Positions 56,401 to 63,938 of a DNA stretch of 64,000 nucleotides are shown here, piece by piece. Under the pieces are notes generated by a model. That model saw nothing but the letters and a program-made list of their open reading frames with translations, did not search any database and was not told the origin of the DNA. The stretch's first letter is position 1, and each line of letters opens with the position of its first letter. The position numbers and the translations under genes are program-made. The stretch lies in contig NZ_SMJU01000019.1 of the NCBI RefSeq assembly GCF_004348825.1, forward strand, positions 34,514 to 98,513. Direction: 5' to 3'. Source of the DNA: Arundinibacter roseus (GTDB taxonomy: Bacteria; Bacteroidota; Bacteroidia; Cytophagales; Spirosomataceae).

Positions 56401-56829
56401 ATTGAACAAATCTTTAAATCCAATGAACTGGACGCCGCTGAACTTCGGGAAGTCAATACGTTTGAAAGCATTTGGATTGAAAATAAAGGAAAAGGAGAGT
56501 TTGTGGTGCATCCGCTTCCTTTTCTGGCGCAGGCTTCCAAGGTCTTTGCCGTGGAGATTTCGGATATCAATGGAGACAAAAAACCGGATATAATTCTGGG
56601 CGGAAATTTTTACAGCGTCAGTACCTATCAGGGGCGCTACGACGGCAGTCACGGGCTTATTCTGGAAAATGCCGGTAAAGGTCAATGGAAAACCCTGCTT
56701 CCTACGGATACCGGATTTTTGCTCGATGGCGAAATCCGGCATATCAAAGCAGTACGTACGCCAACGGGAACTGTCTTTGCTGTCATTCGGAACAACGACA
56801 CGCCGCTCTTTTTTAAGCCCAAGCCCTAA
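53488..56829 (+). CDS. FG-GAP/VCBS-repeat lipoprotein with ASPIC/UnbV domain, paralogue 2
   Basis: A 1113-residue lipoprotein (signal MLQKIILKKYLHVLCLTG..IFLAGC). The layout is the same as in paralogue 1: NGGGVSAGDINNDGLTDLYF near the N-terminus, DYDHDGDLDVYLLTH, central RGFMSSVEPTLTFGVG and VVVWPDQKAEIRTA, then a second propeller (DVNGDGLDDMYLGG, DADNDKDLDLYV). 40 bp after paralogue 1 and 6 bp before paralogue 3, so one transcript. Very likely a tandem duplicate. Confidence 0.92.
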   Translation: MLQKIILKKYLHVLCLTGLSAIFLAGCQESGSDEKKWEGEPLFKRLHPDSSGIAFVNEVANTPEFSFLDYLYFYNGGGVSAGDINNDGLTDLYFVSNQGKNKLYLNKGNFKFEEVAEKAGVTGKATWQTGVTMADVNGDGFLDLYVCAVSNYKGLTGSNELYINNGDGTFTERAKEFGLAFEGFSTQAAFFDYDHDGDLDVYLLTHAVHTSLSYGRVSTRALTRDTEAGDYLFRNEGGKRFTDVSEKAGIYAAPMGYGLGISVGDLNDDGWDDIYVANDFHEDDYYYINNQDGTFTEALRRHFSHTSKFSMGNDMADLNNDGLLDVFTVDMYPEDPAVEKATAGEDPLDVYLYKLQFGFYNQYTRNTLQLNLGGERFVDVGAMSGVAATDWSWSPLLADFDNDGIKDIFVSNGIVRRPNDLEYLKFVSSPEVTMQVVRRETLDREMISRMPDGRAHNYLYQGTDSLPYIDRSFDWGFGDANYANGALYADLDNDGDLDLITNNINELAGIYENQANRTQANSYLKVSLKGDQLNTFGVGAKVYIKTAKGWHYQHNMPTRGFMSSVEPTLTFGVGKATILDSVVVVWPDQKAEIRTAVKPNQLLTFRQTAATTSFSFRKPKPPIFENISTATLLDYKHIENAYYDFTREPLMPFKVSTEGPAMAIGDVNGDGLDDMYLGGAKLQPGQLYLQQPGGTWMRKNEMALQRDTLYEDVDAIFFDADNDKDLDLYVVSGGNEFFGEAPALLDRLYRNDGKGNFVQDAKALPAMFANKGCVVPFDYDNDGDIDLFVGGRVTAYAYGNIPDSYLLINDGKGNFSDGTATFAPELRKAGMVTDAVWSDFDGDGDVDLLVVGDWMPVRVFKNEKGKLSPQETSLNQRTGFWQVIEKADLDGDGDDDYVVGNMGTNTKFRRGAGGKLRMYAGDFLNVNKMDHLLAYSVEDKFYPVSLKDEISKSIPYINQRFPNYRDFSGKTIEQIFKSNELDAAELREVNTFESIWIENKGKGEFVVHPLPFLAQASKVFAVEISDINGDKKPDIILGGNFYSVSTYQGRYDGSHGLILENAGKGQWKTLLPTDTGFLLDGEIRHIKAVRTPTGTVFAVIRNNDTPLFFKPKP

Positions 56830-56835
56830 CTCCCT

Positions 56836-59800
56836 ATGCGCACTTCTGTACTGCTCGTTTTTGTGGCTTGCCTGATTAATTTTACGGCATGTTCTCCTCC
56901 GGAGGAGCCTACGCTGTTTGAGCGGCTCAAAGCGGGAGAAACCGGCGTTACGTTTGAAAACCGCCTTACCGAAAGCGAGCAGTGGAATATTCTGGCTTAT
57001 GAATATTACTACAACGGGGGAGGAGTGGCCGTGGGAGATTTTAATAACGATGGCAAGCCTGATCTTTACTTTACGGGCAATCAGGTAGCGAATGCTTTTT
57101 ATCTGAACAAGGGAAATTTTCAATTTGAAGACATCACGCAACAGGCCGGATTGGCGGGCCGAACCGACGGCTGGGCCACCGGCGTAACCGTCGCTGACGT
57201 AAACGCAGACGGATTTCTGGATATTTACGTCTGTTATTCGGGACCGCTTCCGGCGGATAAGCGCAAGAATCAGCTTTTTATCAATAATAAAAATCTAACC
57301 TTTACCGACCACGCCGAAGCCTATGGCCTGGCCGATACGGGCTATTCTACGCAGGCCGCTTTTCTGGATTATGATCGCGACGGCGATCTGGATTTGTTTG
57401 TGATGAACCACAACCTGCGCAACTACGGCCGCAAGGAAGCTGCATTTCTTAAATCAGCCCGTGACCCCGATGCGGGAGATAAGTTGTACCGCAACGATAC
57501 GCCAAAAGATAGTCCGAATGCTATTCGATTTACCGAAGTAAGTGAGCAGGCGGGCATTCGCAGCAATGCGCTGGGCTTTGGTTTGGGTCTTGCGGTCTCA
57601 GACCTGAACCACGACGGCTGGCCCGACCTGTTTGTAGGAAATGATTATGTGGAAGAAGATTATGTGTACATCAATCAGCGGGATGGTACTTTTCTGGAAG
57701 CAGGAAAAGACCTGATGGGGCATTTCTCGTTTTCAACGATGGGTGTTGACATCGCTGACGTGAATAATGATACCTGGCCGGACGTATTTACATTGGATAT
57801 GTTGCCCGCAGACAACGAGCGGCAAAAGCTCCTGGCCTGGCCCGACAGCTGGAACGTGCAGCAATCGATGCTGGAAAATGGCTTTCACTGGCAAAATATG
57901 CGCAATATGCTTCACCTGAATCGGGGCGTGTCTGAACAGGAAAAGGGGATGGTACATCAGCCCTCGTTCAGTGAAATTGGTCAGCTGGCCGGCGTGGCCG
58001 CTACGGATTGGAGCTGGGGCGGCCTGTTGGCTGATCTGGATAACGATGGGTTGAAGGATATTTTTGTTTCCAACGGCTACGTGCGGGACTATACCAACCT
58101 CGACTTCATTAAGTACTATGCCGATGAAAAAATGAAACAGGGAGGGACGGGTTCGTTGCTGAAACATCTTGCAAAAATGCCCGCTACCCCAACGCATCAT
58201 TTCATTTTTAAAAATAACGGTGACCTTACGTTTACCGATAAATCCAAAGAATGGGGATTTGACAAACCGGCGATTGCGTGTGGTTCGGCCTACGCTGATC
58301 TGGATGGCGACGGCGATTTGGATTTAATAACCAATGCGACCAACGAAACCGCCGGAATTTATAAGAATACCCAACAGGAAACCAATCCACGTACTTTTCT
58401 GGATGTGGAGTTAGGGCACTCAGCCGTTCATTTGGGTGCAAAAGTGGCGCTTTATCCCTCCGATTCGGTCGTTCAGTGGTTGGAAAATTACCCCACCCGC
58501 GGGTTTGAATCGTCGTCGGCAGGGCGGTTGCACTTTGGTCTGAACACCGCCCAAAGTATTGATTCGGTACAGGTACTTTGGCCCGATGGACGGATACAAA
58601 TCCTGAAAAATCCGGAGGTCAATCAGGTACTTTCTCTGAATATAGAAGCGGCAAGTCAGCCCGGAAATATTCTTTTGACGGATGCTTCATCAGTACTCAC
58701 TTTTGTTTCCGGTCCGGAATTTTTTCACCGCGAAAATGCCGTTGTGGATTTTAACCGCCAAATTTTACTTCCCCGCCAATATTCCTACGAAGGCCCTCGC
58801 CTGGCCAAAGCCGATGTGAATGGCGATGGTCGGGAAGACTTTTTTGTGGCAGGCGCTACCGGACAACCGGGCGCACTATTTATCCAAAAACCCGATGCCG
58901 GATTTGTGCTCTTACCTCAGTCCGTATTTGAAGAAGACAAGGCTTTGGAAGATCGGGATGCGGTTTTTCTGGATGCTGACGGCGACGGCGATTTCGATTT
59001 GTACGTGGTCAGTGGTTCGTTTGAGCTTGCGCCTTTTGATCCTCGTCAGGAAGATCGACTGTATCTGAACGACGGAAAAGGGCATTTTTCCAAAGCGCCG
59101 ATGGGTTCTTTGCCGGGTTTTCTGCGTTCGAGCAGCTGCGTGGTAGCTCTTGATGCCGACCGGGACGGCGACACGGATCTTTTTGTGGGCGGTGCCGCAA
59201 GTCCCGGCGAGTTTCCGTATGCAGCTGAGAGTTTTCTTTTGATTAATAATGGCAAAGGCCGATTCACCGCGCAGGAACCGTTGGCACCGCTCGGGCTGGT
59301 GACGGATGTCTGCACTGCCGACATCAACGGCGACGGCTGGCCCGACCTGCTGGTGGTGGGCGAGTGGATGCCGATTACCTACATTTTGAACCAAAAAGGT
59401 ACGTTTGACTTTACTCAAAAGAACATCGTTTCCGGCACCGATGGCCTGTGGCTGCGGGTAACATCGGCAGACCTTGACGGCGACGGTGATGCCGATTTTG
59501 TAGCAGGAAACTGGGGCCTGAACAACCCATTCAGAAATGTATCTGCACAACAGCCGCTGACGCTCTATGCCAATGATTTTGACCGCAATGGCACCGTTGA
59601 CCCGTTTATGTCATACTACATGCAGGACAAAGAATATCCGCAGGCCGGACGCGACGAAGCCCTGGAACAATACCTGCCGTTTCGCAAAAAATTTACGGAT
59701 TATGCCTCCTACGCCCGCGCTACGTTCAGCGAATTATTCAGCGAAGAGGAGTTGAATAATGCCGACAAACGATCGGTGTCAAACCTTCAAACGGGACTGA

Positions 59801-60135
59801 TCCTTAATGAAAAAGGTACGTTAACTTTCAAAGCTTTACCTCTCGTTGCCCAACAATTTCCGGTAGCGGCCATTCTGGTAGACGATTTTGATGGAGATGG
59901 TTTGAAAGATATATTTTTAGCAGGAAATTTACGCAATACCCGCATTCGTATCGGCAAAATGGATGCCGGGCATGGCCTGCTCCTGACCGGTACGGGTAAA
60001 GGAACATTTGAACCGTTGCAAAAAAGAAAGCTAGGTGTAGAATTACAGGGCGAAATAAAAGATGTTAAAAAGGTAGGAACAACCTGGATCGTCGCGCAAA
60101 ACAACGGTCCAATGATTTTTCTTAAACAGCGCTGA
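56836..60135 (+). CDS. FG-GAP/VCBS-repeat lipoprotein with ASPIC/UnbV domain, paralogue 3
   Basis: A 1099-residue lipoprotein (signal MRTSVLLVFVACLINFTAC, Cys 19). It repeats the layout: NGGGVAVGDFNNDGKPDLYF, DYDRDGDLDLFVMNH, central RGFESSSAGRLHFGLN and VQVLWPDGRIQILK, then DVNGDGREDFFVAGA and DADGDGDFDLYVVSG. The three copies keep length and order but differ throughout, so duplication is old or under diversifying pressure. Ends the susC-led run. Confidence 0.92.
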   Translation: MRTSVLLVFVACLINFTACSPPEEPTLFERLKAGETGVTFENRLTESEQWNILAYEYYYNGGGVAVGDFNNDGKPDLYFTGNQVANAFYLNKGNFQFEDITQQAGLAGRTDGWATGVTVADVNADGFLDIYVCYSGPLPADKRKNQLFINNKNLTFTDHAEAYGLADTGYSTQAAFLDYDRDGDLDLFVMNHNLRNYGRKEAAFLKSARDPDAGDKLYRNDTPKDSPNAIRFTEVSEQAGIRSNALGFGLGLAVSDLNHDGWPDLFVGNDYVEEDYVYINQRDGTFLEAGKDLMGHFSFSTMGVDIADVNNDTWPDVFTLDMLPADNERQKLLAWPDSWNVQQSMLENGFHWQNMRNMLHLNRGVSEQEKGMVHQPSFSEIGQLAGVAATDWSWGGLLADLDNDGLKDIFVSNGYVRDYTNLDFIKYYADEKMKQGGTGSLLKHLAKMPATPTHHFIFKNNGDLTFTDKSKEWGFDKPAIACGSAYADLDGDGDLDLITNATNETAGIYKNTQQETNPRTFLDVELGHSAVHLGAKVALYPSDSVVQWLENYPTRGFESSSAGRLHFGLNTAQSIDSVQVLWPDGRIQILKNPEVNQVLSLNIEAASQPGNILLTDASSVLTFVSGPEFFHRENAVVDFNRQILLPRQYSYEGPRLAKADVNGDGREDFFVAGATGQPGALFIQKPDAGFVLLPQSVFEEDKALEDRDAVFLDADGDGDFDLYVVSGSFELAPFDPRQEDRLYLNDGKGHFSKAPMGSLPGFLRSSSCVVALDADRDGDTDLFVGGAASPGEFPYAAESFLLINNGKGRFTAQEPLAPLGLVTDVCTADINGDGWPDLLVVGEWMPITYILNQKGTFDFTQKNIVSGTDGLWLRVTSADLDGDGDADFVAGNWGLNNPFRNVSAQQPLTLYANDFDRNGTVDPFMSYYMQDKEYPQAGRDEALEQYLPFRKKFTDYASYARATFSELFSEEELNNADKRSVSNLQTGLILNEKGTLTFKALPLVAQQFPVAAILVDDFDGDGLKDIFLAGNLRNTRIRIGKMDAGHGLLLTGTGKGTFEPLQKRKLGVELQGEIKDVKKVGTTWIVAQNNGPMIFLKQR

Positions 60136-60184
60136 TCGGCTTAAATCGTTGATTCAACAATTTACCTGAGATGACACAAGTCAG

Positions 60185-60215
60185 TTGTCCATTCCTGTGA
60201 ATTCAGTTATATTTG
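60185..60215 (+). promoter_or_regulatory. Promoter (TTG-N20-TATATTTG) for the secreted protein/haloperoxidase-like pair
   Basis: TTG at 60185-60187 and TATATTTG at 60208-60215 match the -33/-7 consensus with standard spacing. The start codon is 33 bases downstream. This is the best promoter match in the window. Confidence 0.7.
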
Positions 60216-60247
60216 TGGATAATTATCCTGTATTTTAGAAATATTTA

Positions 60248-60790
60248 GTGAAACAAATCGTCGCCACCGGATTCTTTTTTCTGCTTCTGCTCAACATGCT
60301 TGGGCAGTCGATGGCGGTGTGGTTTATTGAGGAATTACACGAAAATCCGACCGCGCAGCAGTTGGGCGACGAGTTGGTGGAAATAAAAATCCCGTTGTCG
60401 ATTCCTTACGGCACCAACTGGCAAAACGACGCTCCTTCGGGGCTGATTCGGTACGGCGATGCCTTCTATAATATCGTCGAACAGCGCTACGAAAACGATT
60501 CCTTGTATACGCTCATGCAGGCAAACCTGAGCGCACGCGAACAGTTTTTTGCCCTGGCAGATCGCATTCAGCAGGAGTTTGGCCACGATACGAAAGCCGA
60601 CGGCCCGATGCAAAAAGGCGTTAAACTTTTTTCAAGTGCCTTCAAACACTATTTGTCAGTCGGCAACCACGTTACTTTTTTTGTATGGGAATTGCTCCCA
60701 CAGGTTTCTCATGCGTGGCAGATTTCAGCTTCCTTTTCTTCCCTAACGCCCGGTCCGCTTACTCCTCCGCCCGACGTAGCTACCTGCTGA
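60248..60790 (+). CDS. Secreted or membrane-anchored protein of unknown function
   Basis: A 180-residue protein with an N-terminal hydrophobic segment (KQIVATGFFFLLLLNMLGQS). No family was recognised. The middle is mixed alpha/beta with conserved-looking Trp and Tyr residues (IPYGTNWQNDAPSGLIRYGD); the C-terminus is Pro-rich and ends PPPDVATC. GTG at 60248 is the start that keeps the basic n-region; the first in-frame ATG is at 60296. The following gene (60937) may share its transcript. Function unknown. Confidence 0.65.
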   Translation: MKQIVATGFFFLLLLNMLGQSMAVWFIEELHENPTAQQLGDELVEIKIPLSIPYGTNWQNDAPSGLIRYGDAFYNIVEQRYENDSLYTLMQANLSAREQFFALADRIQQEFGHDTKADGPMQKGVKLFSSAFKHYLSVGNHVTFFVWELLPQVSHAWQISASFSSLTPGPLTPPPDVATC

Positions 60791-60936
60791 TTCCTTCCCT
60801 TTTTGCAGGTTTCTTGTCGGAGCCTGATTTCTTCTATCTATTTATTTTTTATAAAAAAAGAGTGTAATCGTTTATCCCGGATGGTATATTTCTGTGGATA
60901 AAATGGGTCGCATTCTACTCAATATCTGTACGTTAC

Positions 60937-62298
60937 ATGAAAAAGATTATATACAGTCTGGTAGTAATAGCTCTTGCAGCGTCCCTGCAAAACTGCCGGA
61001 AAACTACGACTCCTGAGGTGTACAACGCCGCGGCGTCTGATCCTCAGATTTTCCATGAGTTGGGCATTCATCTGACCGACGTCATTATTCACGATATTTT
61101 TAAACCACCCGTCGCCAGCCGCATTTATGGCTATTCGTATTTGGCCGCTTACGAAGCGCTTGCACCCGGCTATCCCGACTATCAGTCGCTTAGCGGGCAA
61201 CTCAACGACCTTGGTCCGGCGCCAAAACCCGAAGCCGGAAAAGACTATTGCTACCCCTTGGCAAGTGCCAAAGCCTTTGCGTTGGTGGGGCGCACGCTGA
61301 CGTTCTCCGGGAATTTGTGGGATGATTATGAAAAAGAGCTCTTCAAAAAATATGAAGAAATGGGCATTCCATCAGACGTTTATGAGCGCTCGATTGCCTT
61401 CGGTGAACTGATCGCCAACCATATAATCGACTATTCATCCAAAGATAACTACAAGCAAATCAGGGGTTTTCGGTATACCGTAACCAATAATCCCGGTACG
61501 TGGGTGCCCACGCCGCCGGCCTATGCCGATGCCTGCGAACCGATGTGGAATACCGTGCGGCCTTTTGCGCTTGATTCCGTGCGGCAGTTTACCTGTCCGC
61601 CACCCGCGCCCTACGATTTGAACGAAAAAAGCGAGTTTATGAAACTGACTCGTGAAGTGTACGAAACAGGTAAAAACTTGACGGAAGATCAGCGCACAAC
61701 GGCTTATTTCTGGGACGACAATGCCTTCGTGACCAACGTCGTAGGGCATGTCATGTTTGCCAACAAAAAAATGACCCCTCCCGGTCATTGGCTGGCGATT
61801 ACGCGGACAGTAGCAGTAGACAAAAAACTCTCCCTGATAGAGTCCACCGAAGCCTACGCGCTGGGAGCGATTGCGTTGTACGATGCCTTCATTTCGTGTT
61901 GGGATGAAAAATACAAAAGCGTGCGGATTCGTCCCGAAACGGTCATCAACAACGGCTGGGATCCTGAGTGGCGGCCTTACTTGGAAACACCGCCGTTTCC
62001 GGAATATGTGAGCGGCCACAGCTCTATTTCTGCCGCCTGCGGCACGGTACTTACGCATCTTTTAGGCGATAATGTAGCCTTTACCGATACGACCGAAAAG
62101 AAATATGGTCATGGCGTAAAGTCGTTTAAATCGTTTGAAGAGGCCTATTGGGATGCTTCATACAGCCGCATGTACGGCGGCATTCACTACCGCGATGGCG
62201 TGGAAGAAGGCACGCATCTGGGAGAAACCGTTGGCAATTGGGTGTGGAAAAAAGTAAAAACCCGCAAAAACCGTCCCGAAGGAGTAGCGCTGCGGTAG
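60937..62298 (+). CDS. Vanadium-dependent haloperoxidase/PAP2-superfamily lipoprotein
   Basis: A 453-residue protein of the vanadium haloperoxidase-acid phosphatase superfamily. The N-terminus is probably a lipoprotein signal (..AASLQNC, Cys near 20; box imperfect). The phosphate/vanadate-binding residues appear in order: KYKSVRIRP (KX6RP), PEYVSGHSSIS (PSGH variant) and SRMYGGIHYRDG (SRxxxGxH). The usual acidic residue four after the last His is Gly here, with Asp one residue earlier. Either haloperoxidase or phosphatase activity is possible. Close relatives often sit near SusCD and VCBS genes. Confidence 0.9.
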   Translation: MKKIIYSLVVIALAASLQNCRKTTTPEVYNAAASDPQIFHELGIHLTDVIIHDIFKPPVASRIYGYSYLAAYEALAPGYPDYQSLSGQLNDLGPAPKPEAGKDYCYPLASAKAFALVGRTLTFSGNLWDDYEKELFKKYEEMGIPSDVYERSIAFGELIANHIIDYSSKDNYKQIRGFRYTVTNNPGTWVPTPPAYADACEPMWNTVRPFALDSVRQFTCPPPAPYDLNEKSEFMKLTREVYETGKNLTEDQRTTAYFWDDNAFVTNVVGHVMFANKKMTPPGHWLAITRTVAVDKKLSLIESTEAYALGAIALYDAFISCWDEKYKSVRIRPETVINNGWDPEWRPYLETPPFPEYVSGHSSISAACGTVLTHLLGDNVAFTDTTEKKYGHGVKSFKSFEEAYWDASYSRMYGGIHYRDGVEEGTHLGETVGNWVWKKVKTRKNRPEGVALR

Positions 62299-62321
62299 TT
62301 TTGCTAAGTTTTTGATACGAA

Positions 62322-62361
62322 TAGATGCCTGTCCCGGTTTGTTGGGGCAGGCATCTATTTT
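62322..62361 (+). terminator. Intrinsic terminator after the haloperoxidase-like gene
   Basis: TAGATGCCTGTCCC pairs with GGGGCAGGCATCTA, followed by TTTTTA. Confidence 0.85.
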
Positions 62362-62370
62362 TATGTCGTC

Positions 62371-62560
62371 GCTGGTGTTTTTTGTTAACGACATTTCCTT
62401 AAAATGTTCTTATATCAGACGGTATAACTACTTATACTATTGGTTTTACCTGCATTTGGAGGAGAATTACTCAGCACATGTGAGAGAACAATCAATTTTG
62501 CTTAAACAAACCACATACCCACTTGGAGTTGATGTTGAAAACATCAACGAAGGCTGAAAA
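62371..62560 (+). repeat. Roughly 190-bp imperfect direct repeat, copy 1
   Basis: Starts TGGTGTTTTTTGTTAACG. It matches copy 2 (63358-63556) over its length, with a perfect 35-bp block at 62513-62547. In one frame both encode the same C-terminal peptide ending TYPLGVDVENIN-x-G and a stop. Probably the 3' end of a larger gene duplicated in front of each cassette. Confidence 0.75.
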
Positions 62561-62603
62561 TATTTGTCTATAATGTTTTTAAAAATCAAAAATTCTATCA
62601 GAA

Positions 62604-62950
62604 ATGAGTATGCAAATGAAAGAAACGAACTATATATTTGAGTATTCTGATGCGTTTTTTGCAAAAAAAATGGTACAGCTCAGTTAAATGATGATTCCGT
62701 TGAATTTGTATTTGACAATAAAAGTTCTACTATTAAATTTGAAAACATTATATCTTATGATATTTTGTACTATAATGGGGTAAGCTTGCAATTTAAACTT
62801 GCTAATGGAAATAAATTTAAACTAAAAGCATTGAGTGCTTTCTGTAATTCAAAGCAGTTTGAGATTTTTTGTGAAAATTTAGAAGACTCATTGACGCAGT
62901 ATGCGATAGATTACGATACTGACTTAGCTCGGGAACCTTCTATTTTTTGA
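62604..62950 (+). pseudogene. Frameshifted small cytoplasmic protein gene
   Basis: ATG at 62604 opens a frame that reads MSMQMKETNYIFEYSDAFF and stops after an A8 run (62663-62670). If one A is added, a continuous about 115-codon frame follows to the TGA at 62948-62950 (EFVFDNKSSTIKFENIISYD ... LAREPSIF). The product would be a small soluble protein of unknown family. It could be a genuine deletion, a sequencing error, or slippage on A8. Position behind repeat copy 1 suggests a cassette gene, possibly immunity. Confidence 0.6.
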
Positions 62951-62960
62951 GCATAGATTA

Positions 62961-63125
62961 ATGCCTTGGTTTCTTACAGTTGGCACAATTATAATTATTT
63001 GGCTTTTTGTCCGTACTATTCGTGCTGAATATAGTATAATAAATCTTTTAGTTCCAATAAGTATATTTATAGGTTTATGGTTTGCATTCTTTTTATCAAG
63101 GTTAAAGTTAAAAGATAAAAAATAA
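62961..63125 (+). CDS. Small two-helix membrane protein
   Basis: 54 codons: MPWFLTVGTIIIIWLFVRTI, a polar linker, then NLLVPISIFIGLWFAFFL and a basic tail (SRLKLKDKK). Two transmembrane segments and a positive-inside end are credible. It starts 10 bp after the frameshifted gene, so the two may form one unit. No family recognised. Confidence 0.6.
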   Translation: MPWFLTVGTIIIIWLFVRTIRAEYSIINLLVPISIFIGLWFAFFLSRLKLKDKK

Positions 63126-63167
63126 TGATTTTGCGTAAAGGTTCAAACGGATTTATTACACCTTTGT

Positions 63168-63369
63168 TGGTGTTTTCACCATAGCCGTCAGGCTAACGGC
63201 CTCGGAGAGGTCTAATGTTTGTAGAAAAACCAATAAGGGTTATAATTAAGCTTCGTAGAAGCGGAACATTACGCTTCTACGAAGCTTTGTAACTCGCTGA
63301 TTATGAAGAATTTACAAACATTTCGCTTCTCCGAAGCAATTCTTAAGCTGACGGCTATGGTGTTTTCAC
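63168..63369. mobile_element. MITE-like nested palindrome flanked by 12-bp direct repeats
   Basis: TGGTGTTTTCAC flanks the element on both sides (63168-63179 and 63358-63369). Inside are 15-bp inverted ends (63177-63191 and 63348-63362, arms CACCATAGCCGTCAG), inner arms AATGTTTGTA/TACAAACATT, and a central 16-bp perfect hairpin (63248-63263 with 63272-63287). There is no ORF. Repeat copy 1 lacks the insert and shows the uninterrupted sequence, which supports insertion. The origin transposase is not known. Confidence 0.7.
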
Positions 63370-63556
63370 TAACAAAATTTCCTTAATAGTTTAGCTGTAA
63401 ACAATCTTATGACATAGGTTTTACTACTCATTCTATTGGGTTTAGTTGTATCAGTGTGGGGATTAATCAGCACAAGTGAGAAAACATTCAAATATGCTGA
63501 GACAAACTACATACCCACTTGGAGTTGATGTTGAAAACATCAATAACGGCTGAAAA
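63358..63556 (+). repeat. Roughly 190-bp imperfect direct repeat, copy 2
   Basis: Begins at the right edge of the MITE-like element. The perfect 35-bp block is at 63509-63543. See copy 1 for the shared C-terminal peptide; here it reads LRQTTYPLGVDVENINNG and stops. Confidence 0.75.
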
Positions 63557-63577
63557 ATAAAGACAAAAGATACGCAT

Positions 63578-63883
63578 ATGAGGAAAGTCTCAATAATTGT
63601 ATTTTTGATTTTTGTTATTGGATGCACTAACAAAAAAATAGATATGGAAAAAAACTTTGATGTTAATTTTGAAGGATTTCCTTATCCAGATAAAATATAT
63701 TTGAAATCAAAAAAATTAGAAAGAGTTTCAGGCGATAGTATACTTGTTGCGGAATTAGATTTGGATTCCCTGGAAATTAGAAACATATTCAATAATATCC
63801 GAAAAAATGATTTATTTTCTTTACCGGATTTTTATAAACCTGAACCAGAATGTGATGGTTTTCCAATTAGAGAATTGAACTAG
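63578..63883 (+). CDS. Short lipoprotein of unknown function, possibly truncated by an insertion sequence
   Basis: 101 codons with a lipoprotein signal (MRKVSIIVFLIFVIGC, Cys 16). The mature part is charged and soluble (NFDVNFEGFPYPDKIYLKSK, later FSLPDFYKPEPECDGFP). It stands directly behind repeat copy 2. The stop lies at the presumed left end of an IS1595-like element, so the natural gene may be longer. No family recognised; an immunity role is a guess from context. Confidence 0.65.
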   Translation: MRKVSIIVFLIFVIGCTNKKIDMEKNFDVNFEGFPYPDKIYLKSKKLERVSGDSILVAELDLDSLEIRNIFNNIRKNDLFSLPDFYKPEPECDGFPIRELN

Positions 63884-63938
63884 GCTCTTGGTAAATATAG
63901 TTAAATTTCTTAAATTACTTGAAATTAAACTAGTTAGT

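Noticed and set aside
63168..63369. The nested palindrome as an ordinary terminator
   Set aside because: It is about 200 bp with several arms, lacks a T tract and is bounded by 12-bp direct repeats absent as an insert in the paralogous copy; an insertion explains it better.
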